Part shown: in pieces, positions 25,055-32,942 of the stretch | How the letters are laid out: every line of letters starts with the position of its first letter | Numbering within the stretch: the first letter of the stretch is position 1 | From: Phycisphaeraceae bacterium D3-23 | GTDB lineage: Bacteria > Planctomycetota > Phycisphaerae > Phycisphaerales > Phycisphaeraceae | Direction of reading: 5' to 3' | DNA length: 64,000 bases | NCBI GenBank assembly: GCA_039555135.1 | Contig: CP114179.1 | Location: forward strand, 2,542,001 to 2,606,000 | Position numbers and translations under genes: made by a program | The notes under the pieces: generated by a model | Seen by the model: only the letters and a program-made list of their open reading frames with translations | The model's database searches: none | Told to the model about the DNA's origin: nothing

Positions 25055-26098
25055 CTACCCCGCCACCGGCAGCCGCACCCGAAACACCGCCCCACCCTCC
25101 GCCGAAGACTGTGGTGGATCAGCAACAATCTCCCCGCCCGCCCGCTCAACCAGCTCCCGACAAATCGAAAGCCCCAGCCCCGAGCCGTCAGGCAATGCTG
25201 CACCGTCGCCGCGCAGAACGCCTCCCTCGGCTGTGCCATCGCCCTGTGTCCCCGCGTTGACCGGGCACGTCGCAAACGGCTCAAACAACCGGTCGCGCAC
25301 CGCCAACGGCACGCCCGGACCATTGTCCATGACAACGATCTCAACCAGCGATGCTGCGGCATCGCCGTCGGTACGATTTTCGCCCCGAGCAACAATGTCT
25401 GACGAGACGGAAATCATACGCCGCCCCGCCTGCGCCATGACCGCGCGCTTCGCATTCAGCAGCACATTCACCAACACGCGATACAGCTCCGCGCCTGGCA
25501 TCGCAACAGGCACATCCGCGACGTCGGCGCAAACCTCGATCCCGTCCTCGCTTGCAGACGCCGTTAGGCACGATAGCGCAGACGCGACAGTATCCCTAAG
25601 CCCGCACGTCATCGCCCCGCCGCTGGCCTCCGCACCGATTGAATCCCCGGCCGAAGACAGTGACGCCGGCGTGTCCTCCCGGGTCATCCCCAGTACCGAT
25701 GCCGTGATCCGCTCCGCCCTTGCGACACCCTCGACCGCGGACTCGAGCGCCTTGCGTGTCAGCGTCAATTCGTCAGGTGCAGCGAGGGCAAGCTGCGCGT
25801 AGCTCGTTACCGGTGTCAGCACGTTGTTGAGCTCGTGCGCGACCACCGCCGCCAACGACCCCAGGGCCGCCAGGCGTTCCGACCGTGCCAGCCGCTCCCC
25901 GAGCTCAGCCAACTCGCGTTCAAGCCGGTCAACCTGCACGAACAGCGCCTCCGCCCCGGCGAGCGTTTCGCCGGAGTCTGATGCGTCATGTCCGTGCTGT
26001 GTCGGAGTCGTCAAGTCAGCCCTCGCCGTGTACGAACCACAGCGACGTTCATCGGCCCGACCAGTTTGTGTATCCGAGGGTTCGATAACCCAGGGCAA
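25055..26098 (-). CDS. Sensor histidine kinase without obvious sensor domain
   Basis: 347 residues. A short coiled coil (about 50-78, LERELAELGERLARSERLAA) leads to the H-box VVAHELNNVLTPV with phospho-acceptor His88. The ATPase domain has the N-box VLVNVLLNAKRAV, G1 VVMDNGPGVP, F-box LFEPFAT and G2 DGSGLGLSICRELVE. There is no transmembrane segment, so it is cytoplasmic and resembles NtrB-like or orphan kinases. No response regulator adjoins. The start is uncertain: the upstream limit is a TTG at 26098 and the first 40 residues are not family-like. It diverges from parB across a region holding two parS sites. Confidence 0.82.
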   Translation of the reverse strand: MPWVIEPSDTQTGRADERRCGSYTARADLTTPTQHGHDASDSGETLAGAEALFVQVDRLERELAELGERLARSERLAALGSLAAVVAHELNNVLTPVTSYAQLALAAPDELTLTRKALESAVEGVARAERITASVLGMTREDTPASLSSAGDSIGAEASGGAMTCGLRDTVASALSCLTASASEDGIEVCADVADVPVAMPGAELYRVLVNVLLNAKRAVMAQAGRRMISVSSDIVARGENRTDGDAAASLVEIVVMDNGPGVPLAVRDRLFEPFATCPVNAGTQGDGTAEGGVLRGDGAALPDGSGLGLSICRELVERAGGEIVADPPQSSAEGGAVFRVRLPVAG

Positions 26099-26163
26099 GA
26101 TATTAGAAATTGGTATACAGTTATCGGACTTGCGCGGCGAGCAACAACGCTGGAAGGGAAGGG

Positions 26164-26179
26164 TGTTCCACGTGGAACA
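26164..26179. promoter_or_regulatory. parS site 1
   Basis: TGTTCCACGTGGAACA, a perfect 16-bp palindrome matching the bacterial parS consensus. Lies 115 bases upstream of the parB start. Confidence 0.92.
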
Positions 26180-26218
26180 TGCCGTACGCGCCGATCCGTT
26201 TTGCGGTAGCCATGCACC

Positions 26219-26234
26219 CGTTCCACGTGGAACA
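26219..26234. promoter_or_regulatory. parS site 2
   Basis: CGTTCCACGTGGAACA, one base from the palindromic consensus, 40 bases downstream of site 1 and 60 bases before the parB start. ParB bound here probably autoregulates. Confidence 0.88.
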
Positions 26235-26293
26235 TTGCGGTCGGCGAAACTCTGGGTACACTGCCTATGTTGACACCCACCCCGGAGACAGAT

Positions 26294-27352
26294 ATGGCCA
26301 GCAAAAAAAAGCGCCCCTCCCGCCTCGGCCGCGGGCTCAGCAGCCTTATGGCAACCTCGGCCGAGATGCCCGCCGTGCCCACCCAGCCCGCTACCGGCCA
26401 GGCCGAGACGGCAGGCCCACGCCCCGCCACAACCCAGGGCAAGTTAAGCCCGGCCCAAGACATCCCTGCCCCCAGCAAGGCAGATGCGCCAACGGGAACT
26501 CGACCAGGCGGCCAGTCCCTTGAAGCCAATCCAGACGCCGCCGGTTTACGGTTCTTGGCGATCGCAGAGATCCAGCCCAACCGCCATCAGCCACGCCAGG
26601 CCTTCAGCGACAAGGCCCTCGAAGGACTCGCCGCGTCGCTCAAGCAAGACGGGATGATGCAGCCGATCGTGGTACGGCCATCTCAAGACAAAGACAAGCA
26701 GGGCGGCTACGAACTCATCGCCGGCGAACGCCGTTGGCGGGCAGCACAGATCGCCGGGCTCGAGACTGTCCCGGCCGTGGTCCACGAGCTGACCGATGAA
26801 CAGTCCGCACAGTGGGCGCTGGTCGAGAACCTTCAGCGTGAAGACCTGAATCCGATCGAGAAGGCGGAGGCCTTCAAACGGCTTTCGGATGAGTTCGGCC
26901 TCGCCCATGCCCAGATCGCCGAGCGAGTCGGTCTTGAGCGCTCGACGGTATCCAACCTGCTTCGGCTGCTCGCTTTATCGGACTTTTGCCGGGACCTAGT
27001 GCGCGAGGACCTGCTGTCGATGGGGCAGGCCCGCGCGATCGCCGGGGTCCCCGACCCGGCCGCGCAGAAGGCCCTGGCACAGCAGGCCGTGCGCGACGGG
27101 CTCTCGGTCCGGCAGGTTGAAGCCGCGGCACGCAAGATAATGCAATCTACTTCTGTCAACACCTCCTCCGCCAGCAAGGCCGCGAGCAAGCACTCACTGG
27201 CCGACATGGAGAAACAGATCAGCCAGCAGCTGGGCACGCGCGTCAAGCTCAAGCCCGGCCGCAAAAAGGGCAGCGGCACGATCGCGATCGACTTCTACTC
27301 CCTGGACGAATTCGACGCCCTGATGGCGCGGATGAATGTGAAGACGAGCTAG
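26294..27352 (+). CDS. parB: Chromosome-partitioning protein ParB
   Basis: 352 residues. ParB CTPase that loads at parS, spreads and recruits condensin for chromosome segregation. The N-terminal box KKKRPSRLGRGLSSLM is the typical ParA-interaction motif. The ParB/Srx domain has IQPNRHQPRQAF, YELIAGERRWRAAQIAGL (CTP-binding GERRxR) and NLQREDLNPIEKAEAF. The HTH follows (THAQIAERVG-like VGLERSTVSNLLRLL). The C-terminal dimer domain ends in the FYSLDEFDAL region. ATG 26294 is chosen for its GGAGA site five bases upstream; an ATG at 26267 is possible. parA is not adjacent, which is unusual. Confidence 0.95.
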   Translation: MASKKKRPSRLGRGLSSLMATSAEMPAVPTQPATGQAETAGPRPATTQGKLSPAQDIPAPSKADAPTGTRPGGQSLEANPDAAGLRFLAIAEIQPNRHQPRQAFSDKALEGLAASLKQDGMMQPIVVRPSQDKDKQGGYELIAGERRWRAAQIAGLETVPAVVHELTDEQSAQWALVENLQREDLNPIEKAEAFKRLSDEFGLAHAQIAERVGLERSTVSNLLRLLALSDFCRDLVREDLLSMGQARAIAGVPDPAAQKALAQQAVRDGLSVRQVEAAARKIMQSTSVNTSSASKAASKHSLADMEKQISQQLGTRVKLKPGRKKGSGTIAIDFYSLDEFDALMARMNVKTS

Positions 27353-27466
27353 AACCCGTGGGGCGGCGGTCCGGCCAATCGCGAACATCGATCACTGTTC
27401 GCTGAACACAGCTCACTTCACGACGCCTGTTGTGGACGTTGTTCATATTCCTTAGGGAAGCGACAC

Positions 27467-27931
27467 TTAGCACCGCTCTGGCGGCGTCTGCGGCTGGGGC
27501 GTCGCATAGGTCCCATCGCGAACCTGCTTCATACCGAGCCAGTAGTATCGGATAGCGAAGTAAGCGAAAAACCAGCCGACGCAAGGCAGCAGCAGCTTGA
27601 ACCAGGCGAGGAAGTAGAGCGCCTTGCTCGCACTGTGGCGGCCGAGCATGGCCGGAATCGACAGCAGCAGGCAGTTGACGCTGTAGACAAAAAGCGCCGC
27701 CACGATCCAGAACGCATCAAACAGCAAGAATGGACCACCGCGCGCCGCCACGAGGACGCCGGGCAAGAGCAGGGCGGCAAAAAACAAGCCGAAGACGCAC
27801 TCAAAATTCGCCTGCATGCGAAGGTAGGGGTTGGGCGTGATCTTGCTATCGAACCACCCCATGAGGAGTAACGCCAAAAAAGCCGGCGAAGGCAGGGCGG
27901 CAAGCAGTAAGATGAACAGCAGTTGGTTCAC
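27467..27931 (-). CDS. Hypothetical four-TM membrane protein
   Basis: 154 residues with about four hydrophobic segments (2-24, 45-66, 70-92, 108-130) and a short hydrophilic, Pro/Gln-rich tail. No conserved motif is recognised. The ATG at 27931 is clear. It is separated from parB by a 114-base convergent gap with no strong hairpin, and from the lipoprotein gene by 66 bases including a family I hairpin. Confidence 0.6.
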   Translation of the reverse strand: MNQLLFILLLAALPSPAFLALLLMGWFDSKITPNPYLRMQANFECVFGLFFAALLLPGVLVAARGGPFLLFDAFWIVAALFVYSVNCLLLSIPAMLGRHSASKALYFLAWFKLLLPCVGWFFAYFAIRYYWLGMKQVRDGTYATPQPQTPPERC

Positions 27932-27976
27932 AGCATCATCTCATCGCTCTGCGTCAGAATCAGAACATTCACTCTC

Positions 27977-27997
27977 CCGCCGCGTGTGACGCGGCGG
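27977..27997. repeat. Family I hairpin (CCGCCGCGT stem)
   Basis: CCGCCGCGT, loop GTG, ACGCGGCGG, followed by CTA. Related hairpins ending in GCGGCT occur at 28526, 47891 and 50900. Confidence 0.7.
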
Positions 27998-28438
27998 CTA
28001 CTCGGGTGTGGGCCCGGGGGTGGGGCGGGTGAGGGTGAAGGCGCCTTTGGAGGATGAGCCAGCGAATGTCGCGTGGTGCCATTCCCCTTGGAGCGTGGCC
28101 GATCCGCGTCGAGCAAACAAGATGACGTTGTGGTCATGGGCACCGTCGTTCAGGTCGACAAACCACTCCGAGCCGTATGCCTGGGCCTTGAATCTGCCTT
28201 GCGACATCGAGGCGTCTGGGAATACGCTGTTCGACCAGAGCAGGTCGTACGTGCCGGTGAATTCAAGTGACGAGTCGGCCGGCACATCGACGGGGTCGTC
28301 CGGGAACGCGATCTGCGCGGAGGCGATCTTGTTGCCGGCCTTATCGTAGAAGACCAGGTTCCCATCGACGTGCGGCGGGGGTTTTGCGCAGGCGGGGCAG
28401 AGTAACAGGCATAGCGCTAAAAGGTAGCCGTATCGCAT
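27998..28438 (-). CDS. Hypothetical lipoprotein
   Basis: 146 residues. Signal peptide with lipobox CLLLCPAC gives a lipidated Cys17. The mature part is about 125 residues, beta-rich, with NLVFYDKAGNKIASAQIAFP, TYDLLWSNSVFPD and GEWHHATFAGSSSKGAFTL. A Thr/Pro tail ends at the stop, which abuts the family I hairpin. Function unknown. Confidence 0.6.
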   Translation of the reverse strand: MRYGYLLALCLLLCPACAKPPPHVDGNLVFYDKAGNKIASAQIAFPDDPVDVPADSSLEFTGTYDLLWSNSVFPDASMSQGRFKAQAYGSEWFVDLNDGAHDHNVILFARRGSATLQGEWHHATFAGSSSKGAFTLTRPTPGPTPE

Positions 28439-28525
28439 GCCGGATCATAACGCACGGAATCGTAAAATCGTAGGGATGATTCGCCGCCATGTCATACACC
28501 GCAATTCGCAGTGGGCTTGAGGTGC

Positions 28526-28550
28526 AGCCGCTGTGTGTGACACGGCGGCT
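28526..28550. repeat. Family I hairpin copy
   Basis: AGCCGCTGTG pairs imperfectly with CACGGCGGCT around GTGTGA. Lies at the 3' end of the small membrane protein gene. Confidence 0.55.
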
Positions 28551-28580
28551 CTTGGCTTGGGGTGTGATTGACTTATGGCC

Positions 28581-28817
28581 TCAGTCAGCGTCGCGGGGCG
28601 GGTCTGGCTTGGCGTGCAGCTTGGACAGGATGACTAGTCCGACGACGGCGGGGAGGGCGCCGACGGCGATGCCCAGGACGCCGTTGCCTTCGGTGTCGCT
28701 GTTGCTGGGGCCGGCGGCGAGGAGGTTGATGCCGATCGAGTGGGTGAAGGCGTCGATGAGCAGGGCCGCGCCGACCAGGATCAGGATCACGCCGATGACG
28801 GTGCCGAAGATGCGCAT
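28581..28817 (-). CDS. Small two-TM membrane protein
   Basis: 78 residues with two hydrophobic helices (about 4-25 and 46-65) separated by a polar loop (GPSNSDTEGNG). It resembles short DUF3185-like proteins in outline (LILVGAALLIDAF...GVLGIAVGALPAVVGL), but that assignment is tentative. Function unknown. Confidence 0.55.
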   Translation of the reverse strand: MRIFGTVIGVILILVGAALLIDAFTHSIGINLLAAGPSNSDTEGNGVLGIAVGALPAVVGLVILSKLHAKPDPPRDAD

Positions 28818-28907
28818 GGGGGGATGATACCGGCCGCACGCGGGGGGTACCAGACGCTTCGCGGACTCAGCGTCGGCGTGAAGGTGTGGTGATGCTGTAC
28901 GGCTCGC

Positions 28908-29960
28908 CTACGGCCGAGGATGGAACCGCTGCACGACATCCTTCAGCCGGCTGCGGTCGACGTGGGTGTAGACCTGGGTGGTCTGGATGTTGCTGTGGCC
29001 CAGCAATTCCTGTACGACGCGGAGGTCCGCGCCGCCGGCGAGGAGGTGGGTCGCGAACGAGTGACGCAGCGTGTGCGGGTGCACATCGTTGAGCCCGGCC
29101 CGCTTGGCGTGGCGCTTGACGACCTGCCAGACCACGACGCGCGTGATGGGCTGGCCCGTGCGCGACAGATAGATCTTGTTGCCCGAGGCGGGTTTTTCGA
29201 GGTCGGGGCGCAGCTCGTCGATGTAGCGCTGCGCCGCGCGGAGCGCGGGTCGGCCGATCGGGACGAGGCGCTCTTTGTTGCCCTTGCCCAGGACGCGCAC
29301 GACGCCGAGGTCCAGGTGCAGGTGGTCGAGCTGCATGTCGGCCAGCTCGCTGGCGCGGAGCCCCCCGGCGTACAGCATCTCGAGCAGCGACACGTCGCGC
29401 AGGTACAGCCCGTCGGAGGGCTGGGGCGCGGCGAGCAGTTTGCGCACGTCTTCGTCCGCCATCACGCCCGGCGTCTTCTGCCAGGTGCTGGGCTGGGCGA
29501 GCAGCTCGGCGGCGTTATCTTCGACGATGCCGTTGGACTCCATGAACCGGCAGAAGACGCGCATGGTGGCGACGTGCCGTGCGATGGAGCTGGCTTCGAG
29601 CTTGCGGTCCTCGCAGAGGTACTGGAGGTGGTCGGTGATGAGGTTGTGGTCGAGGGCGTCCCACCCGGCGTGGCCGCGCTGGGCGAGGTAGACCCAGAGG
29701 TCGCGCAGGTCGCCGGCGTAGGCGGAGATGGTGGCGGGGGCGAAGCCGCACTCGACGCGGCAGTAGGTCAGGAACTGCTCAACCGGAGACGCGAACCTTG
29801 AGGGCTTTTTCTGGGGGTCGTTGGCCCGCCGGGATCGGTTGGCCGGCGAGGGTGAGGACGACCGCAGTCCGCCGGGGTTTGGGCGTGTCGCCTGGCCGAT
29901 GGGTCGGGGCCCCGGTGTGGCGTGGCGTGGTGCGGTGTTGAAGGTGGGTCGCAGTGTCAT
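28908..29960 (-). CDS. XerC/XerD-type tyrosine recombinase
   Basis: 350 residues. The N-terminal SAM-like domain (about 58-150, VEQFLTYCRVECGFAPATIS) and catalytic domain contain all six active residues: Arg in GGLRASELADM, Lys in VLGKGNKERLVP, His-x-x-Arg in HTLRHSFATHLL, His in ELLGHSNIQTT and nucleophile Tyr in QVYTHVD. It probably resolves chromosome dimers at dif; it could instead be a phage-type integrase, but no mobile cargo adjoins. The first about 55 residues are low-complexity Pro/Arg/Ser-rich and overlap the upstream gene by 182 bases, so the true start may be later and non-ATG. Confidence 0.9.
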   Translation of the reverse strand: MTLRPTFNTAPRHATPGPRPIGQATRPNPGGLRSSSPSPANRSRRANDPQKKPSRFASPVEQFLTYCRVECGFAPATISAYAGDLRDLWVYLAQRGHAGWDALDHNLITDHLQYLCEDRKLEASSIARHVATMRVFCRFMESNGIVEDNAAELLAQPSTWQKTPGVMADEDVRKLLAAPQPSDGLYLRDVSLLEMLYAGGLRASELADMQLDHLHLDLGVVRVLGKGNKERLVPIGRPALRAAQRYIDELRPDLEKPASGNKIYLSRTGQPITRVVVWQVVKRHAKRAGLNDVHPHTLRHSFATHLLAGGADLRVVQELLGHSNIQTTQVYTHVDRSRLKDVVQRFHPRP

Positions 29961-30141
29961 CGGCGTTGGCCCGCAGTTCCCAGGAGATCGTGTGATACAT
30001 GTGGCAGGCGAAGTGCCGCCCGCCGAGGCAGTAGTCGAAGGCCTCGGCCAGGGACTGCTTGGTCATCCGACAGCTACACCTCCCGTCGCCTTCATCGACG
30101 AACGGGCACGATCCGTTGGCGATCATGCTGGGAAGAGCCAT
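29779..30141 (-). CDS. Small cysteine/histidine-rich protein overlapping the recombinase gene
   Basis: 120 residues from ATG 30141, with GGAGG 12 bases upstream. Residues 10-52 carry CPFVDEGDGRCSCRM, then AFDYCLGGRHFACHMYHTI: five Cys and several His spaced like a metal site. The block resembles small planctomycete proteins I recall without a known function. The remainder is Pro/Thr/Arg-rich. Its 3' half overlaps the recombinase frame (stop at 29779 versus recombinase ATG at 29960). The conserved part is entirely outside the overlap. Either a genuine overlap, or one of the two starts/ends is wrong. Confidence 0.5.
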   Translation of the reverse strand: MALPSMIANGSCPFVDEGDGRCSCRMTKQSLAEAFDYCLGGRHFACHMYHTISWELRANADDTATHLQHRTTPRHTGAPTHRPGDTPKPRRTAVVLTLAGQPIPAGQRPPEKALKVRVSG

Positions 30142-30163
30142 GCTGCGGAGAACCTCCTTGTCC

Positions 30164-30189
30164 CTGCCCGGTAGTATCGGCCCGGGCAG
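30164..30189. repeat. Stem-loop upstream of the Cys-rich gene
   Basis: CTGCCCGG pairs with CCGGGCAG over a 10-base loop. It is flanked by GTCCC/GGGAC, so the palindrome extends. Within the leader of the Cys-rich gene; a regulatory role is possible. Confidence 0.5.
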
Positions 30190-30348
30190 TGTTGCCGGGA
30201 CAGAAAACAGCGGACCGCGTTGGCGCGGTAAAGAGGGGGGTTTGGCGTGCGCGTTGGCGTCCGATAAACGCGGTGGGGTGTGGGGAAATGTGGAAGGGGG
30301 GTGGGGAAGTGGGTGATGCAACGCGGGCTAAGCACCGACGAAGTTTGT

Positions 30349-31905
30349 TCAGCGCTGCGCGTCGGTTTCGTCGAGCAAATGCAAGATGGATTCGAGCTTG
30401 CTTCGCACCTCGGCGCATTGGTCTTGCTGTATCGCGGACTGAATCACTGGGCGTACCGCGTCACGGATTGAACGCTGTGATTCGCCATCGCTCAGTGAGC
30501 TATTGATCAATTGGTCGAGTCCATCCGCAGCGACGACGCGCTCTACGACACCGGGCTGGCTTAGTAAACCAGCCCACGCCGCGACATCAGCCGCCTCGGC
30601 AGGGCGGAGCGCGCCGGACGCGAGGGACAAAAAAGTAAAATGTTTGTCCTCGGCTTGATATCTGACGCTCTGGTCGGGGTGCGTTTCGAGTTTGACAAGC
30701 TGAAGATAGGTTTCATTGAAAAGGCGACAAAGCGAAGCGATATCGCCTTGCATGAGTGCCTTATGCATCGCGGCGCCCAACCAGACTATTCCGCTGCGAA
30801 GGTCCTCGGCATGAGGGCTGCTGTAGTAGGCCTCCCAAACCTGGAGGACGAAGGGTTCGAGCGGCTCGTTGCGTTCGTGCTTGTGCCAATAGATTTTGTA
30901 TGCCGCGGTTGAGATGCACTGGCGCATGGTTTCGTTGTCTTGGCCGATCCAGTCGAGTACATAGGGCAGGGCGGGGTCGCCACGTCGCCCGAGTTCTTGC
31001 GCGGCCAGCAGCCGAAGGTTCTTCGGGTTGTTCATGTCCTCGATCACCGGGATCAGGGCCGAGGCCACCATGTCTGGCGCAGCCGACACTTCATCCAGTT
31101 CAATCAATACCGCCTGGGTCAGCATGCGATCATTCGATTGCAACGGATGGAGCAGCGCAGCGATATCGCCGCGATCACGGAGGGGAGACACCCGCGCAAA
31201 AAAGAAAACTGCGTCGGTACGTTGACGTAAAGAACGATTCGTGTCGCTGATCTGGCTTTTGAACTGGTCTGCACTCCATCGTGATTGCCAATCCCACAGG
31301 TGCGCGTATCCGCCAGTGTTCCCACCCGGAGCTAAAGCGTACTGGCGACCGCTCCCAAGCAGTGTGCCGGTCCCGCCGGTCGCTCCCGGCATCTTCCCCC
31401 ACGGGTACGCGCGGTGGTACACGATCAAGTCTTCATCCCCGCTGCGGTAGGGCAGCACCGCGATCCACCACGTCGTCGGCGTCAGCGCGATCGCGGTGGG
31501 TTCGTTCAGGTGTAGCCGGCGGAACTGGACGTGGGTGGCGTACCAGGTTGAACACGACGCGGCGAGCAGCAGCAGCGACACGGCAAGCCATCTGCGCGAG
31601 CGGCGGGTGCGGTAGAAATCTTTGACACGCTTGGGGGACCAGCCGCACTCGGGGCAGGAGCCGTGGGGCTTTGGTGAATCTGTAGCGTCCGCTTGCTCGG
31701 GCTGGTTGCTTAAGCAACCAGCCCAACCGGGTTGTCCTGGCGTGTTGCTGGCGTCCGCCGGGTACCCGCACTTGCGGCAGCGGGGCTTACCTTTCGCGCG
31801 GTCGTAGAACCACGCGTGCCGAAACGCGGCGGCCGCGAGCAGCAGGAAAAGAACGATCCCGAGGATATAGAACACCTGCCCCGGGATATCCGCCGATGGC
31901 CACAT
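30349..31905 (-). CDS. Zinc-ribbon membrane protein with HEAT-like repeats and repeat-element insertions
   Basis: 518 residues. TM segment near residues 11-30, then a CRKCGYP...CPECGW zinc ribbon, a second TM around 110-128, and a large external or cytoplasmic helical region with HEAT-like units (RLLAAQELGRRGDPALPYVL). Planctomycete zinc ribbons normally have about 15 residues between the Cys pairs. Here a 22-residue insertion encoded by a hairpin element separates them, between two copies of ADA. A second hairpin of the same type encodes WAGLLSQP near residue 447. Function unknown. Confidence 0.65.
   Translation of the reverse strand: MWPSADIPGQVFYILGIVLFLLLAAAAFRHAWFYDRAKGKPRCRKCGYPADASNTPGQPGWAGCLSNQPEQADATDSPKPHGSCPECGWSPKRVKDFYRTRRSRRWLAVSLLLLAASCSTWYATHVQFRRLHLNEPTAIALTPTTWWIAVLPYRSGDEDLIVYHRAYPWGKMPGATGGTGTLLGSGRQYALAPGGNTGGYAHLWDWQSRWSADQFKSQISDTNRSLRQRTDAVFFFARVSPLRDRGDIAALLHPLQSNDRMLTQAVLIELDEVSAAPDMVASALIPVIEDMNNPKNLRLLAAQELGRRGDPALPYVLDWIGQDNETMRQCISTAAYKIYWHKHERNEPLEPFVLQVWEAYYSSPHAEDLRSGIVWLGAAMHKALMQGDIASLCRLFNETYLQLVKLETHPDQSVRYQAEDKHFTFLSLASGALRPAEAADVAAWAGLLSQPGVVERVVAADGLDQLINSSLSDGESQRSIRDAVRPVIQSAIQQDQCAEVRSKLESILHLLDETDAQR
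30553..30575. repeat. GGGCTGG hairpin inside a coding sequence, copy 2
   Basis: GGGCTGGCTTA, loop G, TAAACCAGCCC with one mismatch, translated as AGLLSQP in the zinc-ribbon HEAT-like protein. Confidence 0.65.
31685..31758. repeat. Hairpin insertion with 8-bp direct repeats inside a coding sequence
   Basis: GCGTCCGC occurs at 31685-31692 and 31751-31758, 66 bases apart. Between them is a perfect 12-bp stem GGGCTGGTTGCT / AGCAACCAGCCC (31699-31724). The added length is 22 codons and keeps the frame. Confidence 0.75.
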
Positions 31906-31985
31906 GGCCCAAGCATACCGCGAACGCGCGGAAAATCCGACAATCGCGCGTACCTCACGGCAGACTTCGCCGATACACTAGTTGG

Positions 31986-32852
31986 ATGCCGATGCGACTT
32001 ACATGCTGGATCGCCCGACCCCTGGCCTACGCGGCCACCTGCGCCGCGCTGGGTGCCGCGCTGCTGACAGCCGGGCAGTCGGCGGCGCAGGGCCAGCCCG
32101 TCGACCGCGGCACGGCCGACCTCGGGCCCAACAGCGTGAGCCACCGCGTCGTCGAGCCGGGCATCGCGCAGTTCAGCCCCGAAGGTGCGCTCACCGACCG
32201 CTACGCCAGCGACCCCGCGACGCGATTGGCGAACCTGTATCACCAGCCCGATGCGCACCGCCGGTACCTCTACCAGGCCCCGGGTGTTACGGCCCTGTAC
32301 AACCAGTCCGACTACATCACGCGCGACAACCAGGGCGTTGGCGGGGTCAACCGCAGCAACGCGGGCAACGGCCAGGTGTTTGCGATCGCGCCGGCGGACA
32401 TCGTGTATGTGCTGTCGCCCGACCTGCTCAACACGAGGCCTGTGCAAGAAGCATTGCCGCCTGCGCCCGGGCAGATTGATCGACGGATGTTGCCCACGGC
32501 GATCCAGCCCGGGCCGTACGCGAACACGGCCGGCGGGCAGCTCAACACGCGGATCGATGGGCACCTCAATACCGCGCAGCCGAGCATCGTGGATGTGCAA
32601 GCGATCCACGACCGACGTCGCGGCGCGCAGCGCGACCCGCGACTGGTCGAACGCGCACGGCGCTGGCGCGAAGAGCGCGAACGTGCGGAGCGCGACGCGC
32701 GCGAAGCCGAGGCGACTCAGGCCGACGAGGCGGACCCGGCGGGTGTAGCGGATGATGCGGCGGTCGACGAAACGAATGAAGACGATGCGGGGGTCGGTGT
32801 TGCAGCCGAGCCCGCGCCGCTGCCGCCCGTGCCCCCGACGCCGCAAGACTAG
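31986..32852 (+). CDS. Hypothetical exported protein
   Basis: 288 residues. The N-terminal hydrophobic signal (about 10-32, ending AQGQP) suggests export. The central part repeats Asn/Gln/Tyr/Arg-rich segments (YNQSDYITRDNQGVGGVNR; NTRIDGHLNTAQPS). From residue 215 there is a highly charged helical stretch (RRWREERERAERDAREAE), then an acidic, Pro-rich tail. No family recognised. It is expressed away from the zinc-ribbon gene. The next gene, 90 bases on, encodes the selenoprotein-like SelW homologue. Confidence 0.6.
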   Translation: MPMRLTCWIARPLAYAATCAALGAALLTAGQSAAQGQPVDRGTADLGPNSVSHRVVEPGIAQFSPEGALTDRYASDPATRLANLYHQPDAHRRYLYQAPGVTALYNQSDYITRDNQGVGGVNRSNAGNGQVFAIAPADIVYVLSPDLLNTRPVQEALPPAPGQIDRRMLPTAIQPGPYANTAGGQLNTRIDGHLNTAQPSIVDVQAIHDRRRGAQRDPRLVERARRWREERERAERDAREAEATQADEADPAGVADDAAVDETNEDDAGVGVAAEPAPLPPVPPTPQD

Positions 32853-32863
32853 ATGAGCCACTC

Positions 32864-32890
32864 AAGCCCACGCTCGGCGAGGGTGGGCTT
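32864..32890. repeat. Family A hairpin with one mismatch
   Basis: AAGCCCACGCTC, loop GGC, GAGGGTGGGCTT, between the exported-protein gene and the selW-like gene. Confidence 0.75.
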
Positions 32891-32942
32891 CCCATTACTC
32901 TGCAATTCAACGGGGCGCCTCGCGCTCCATGTCGAGGACCCC

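Noticed and set aside
26099-26293. Replication origin at the parS region
   Set aside because: No DnaA-box cluster (TTATCCACA-like) or AT-rich unwinding stretch is visible; only parS sites are supported.
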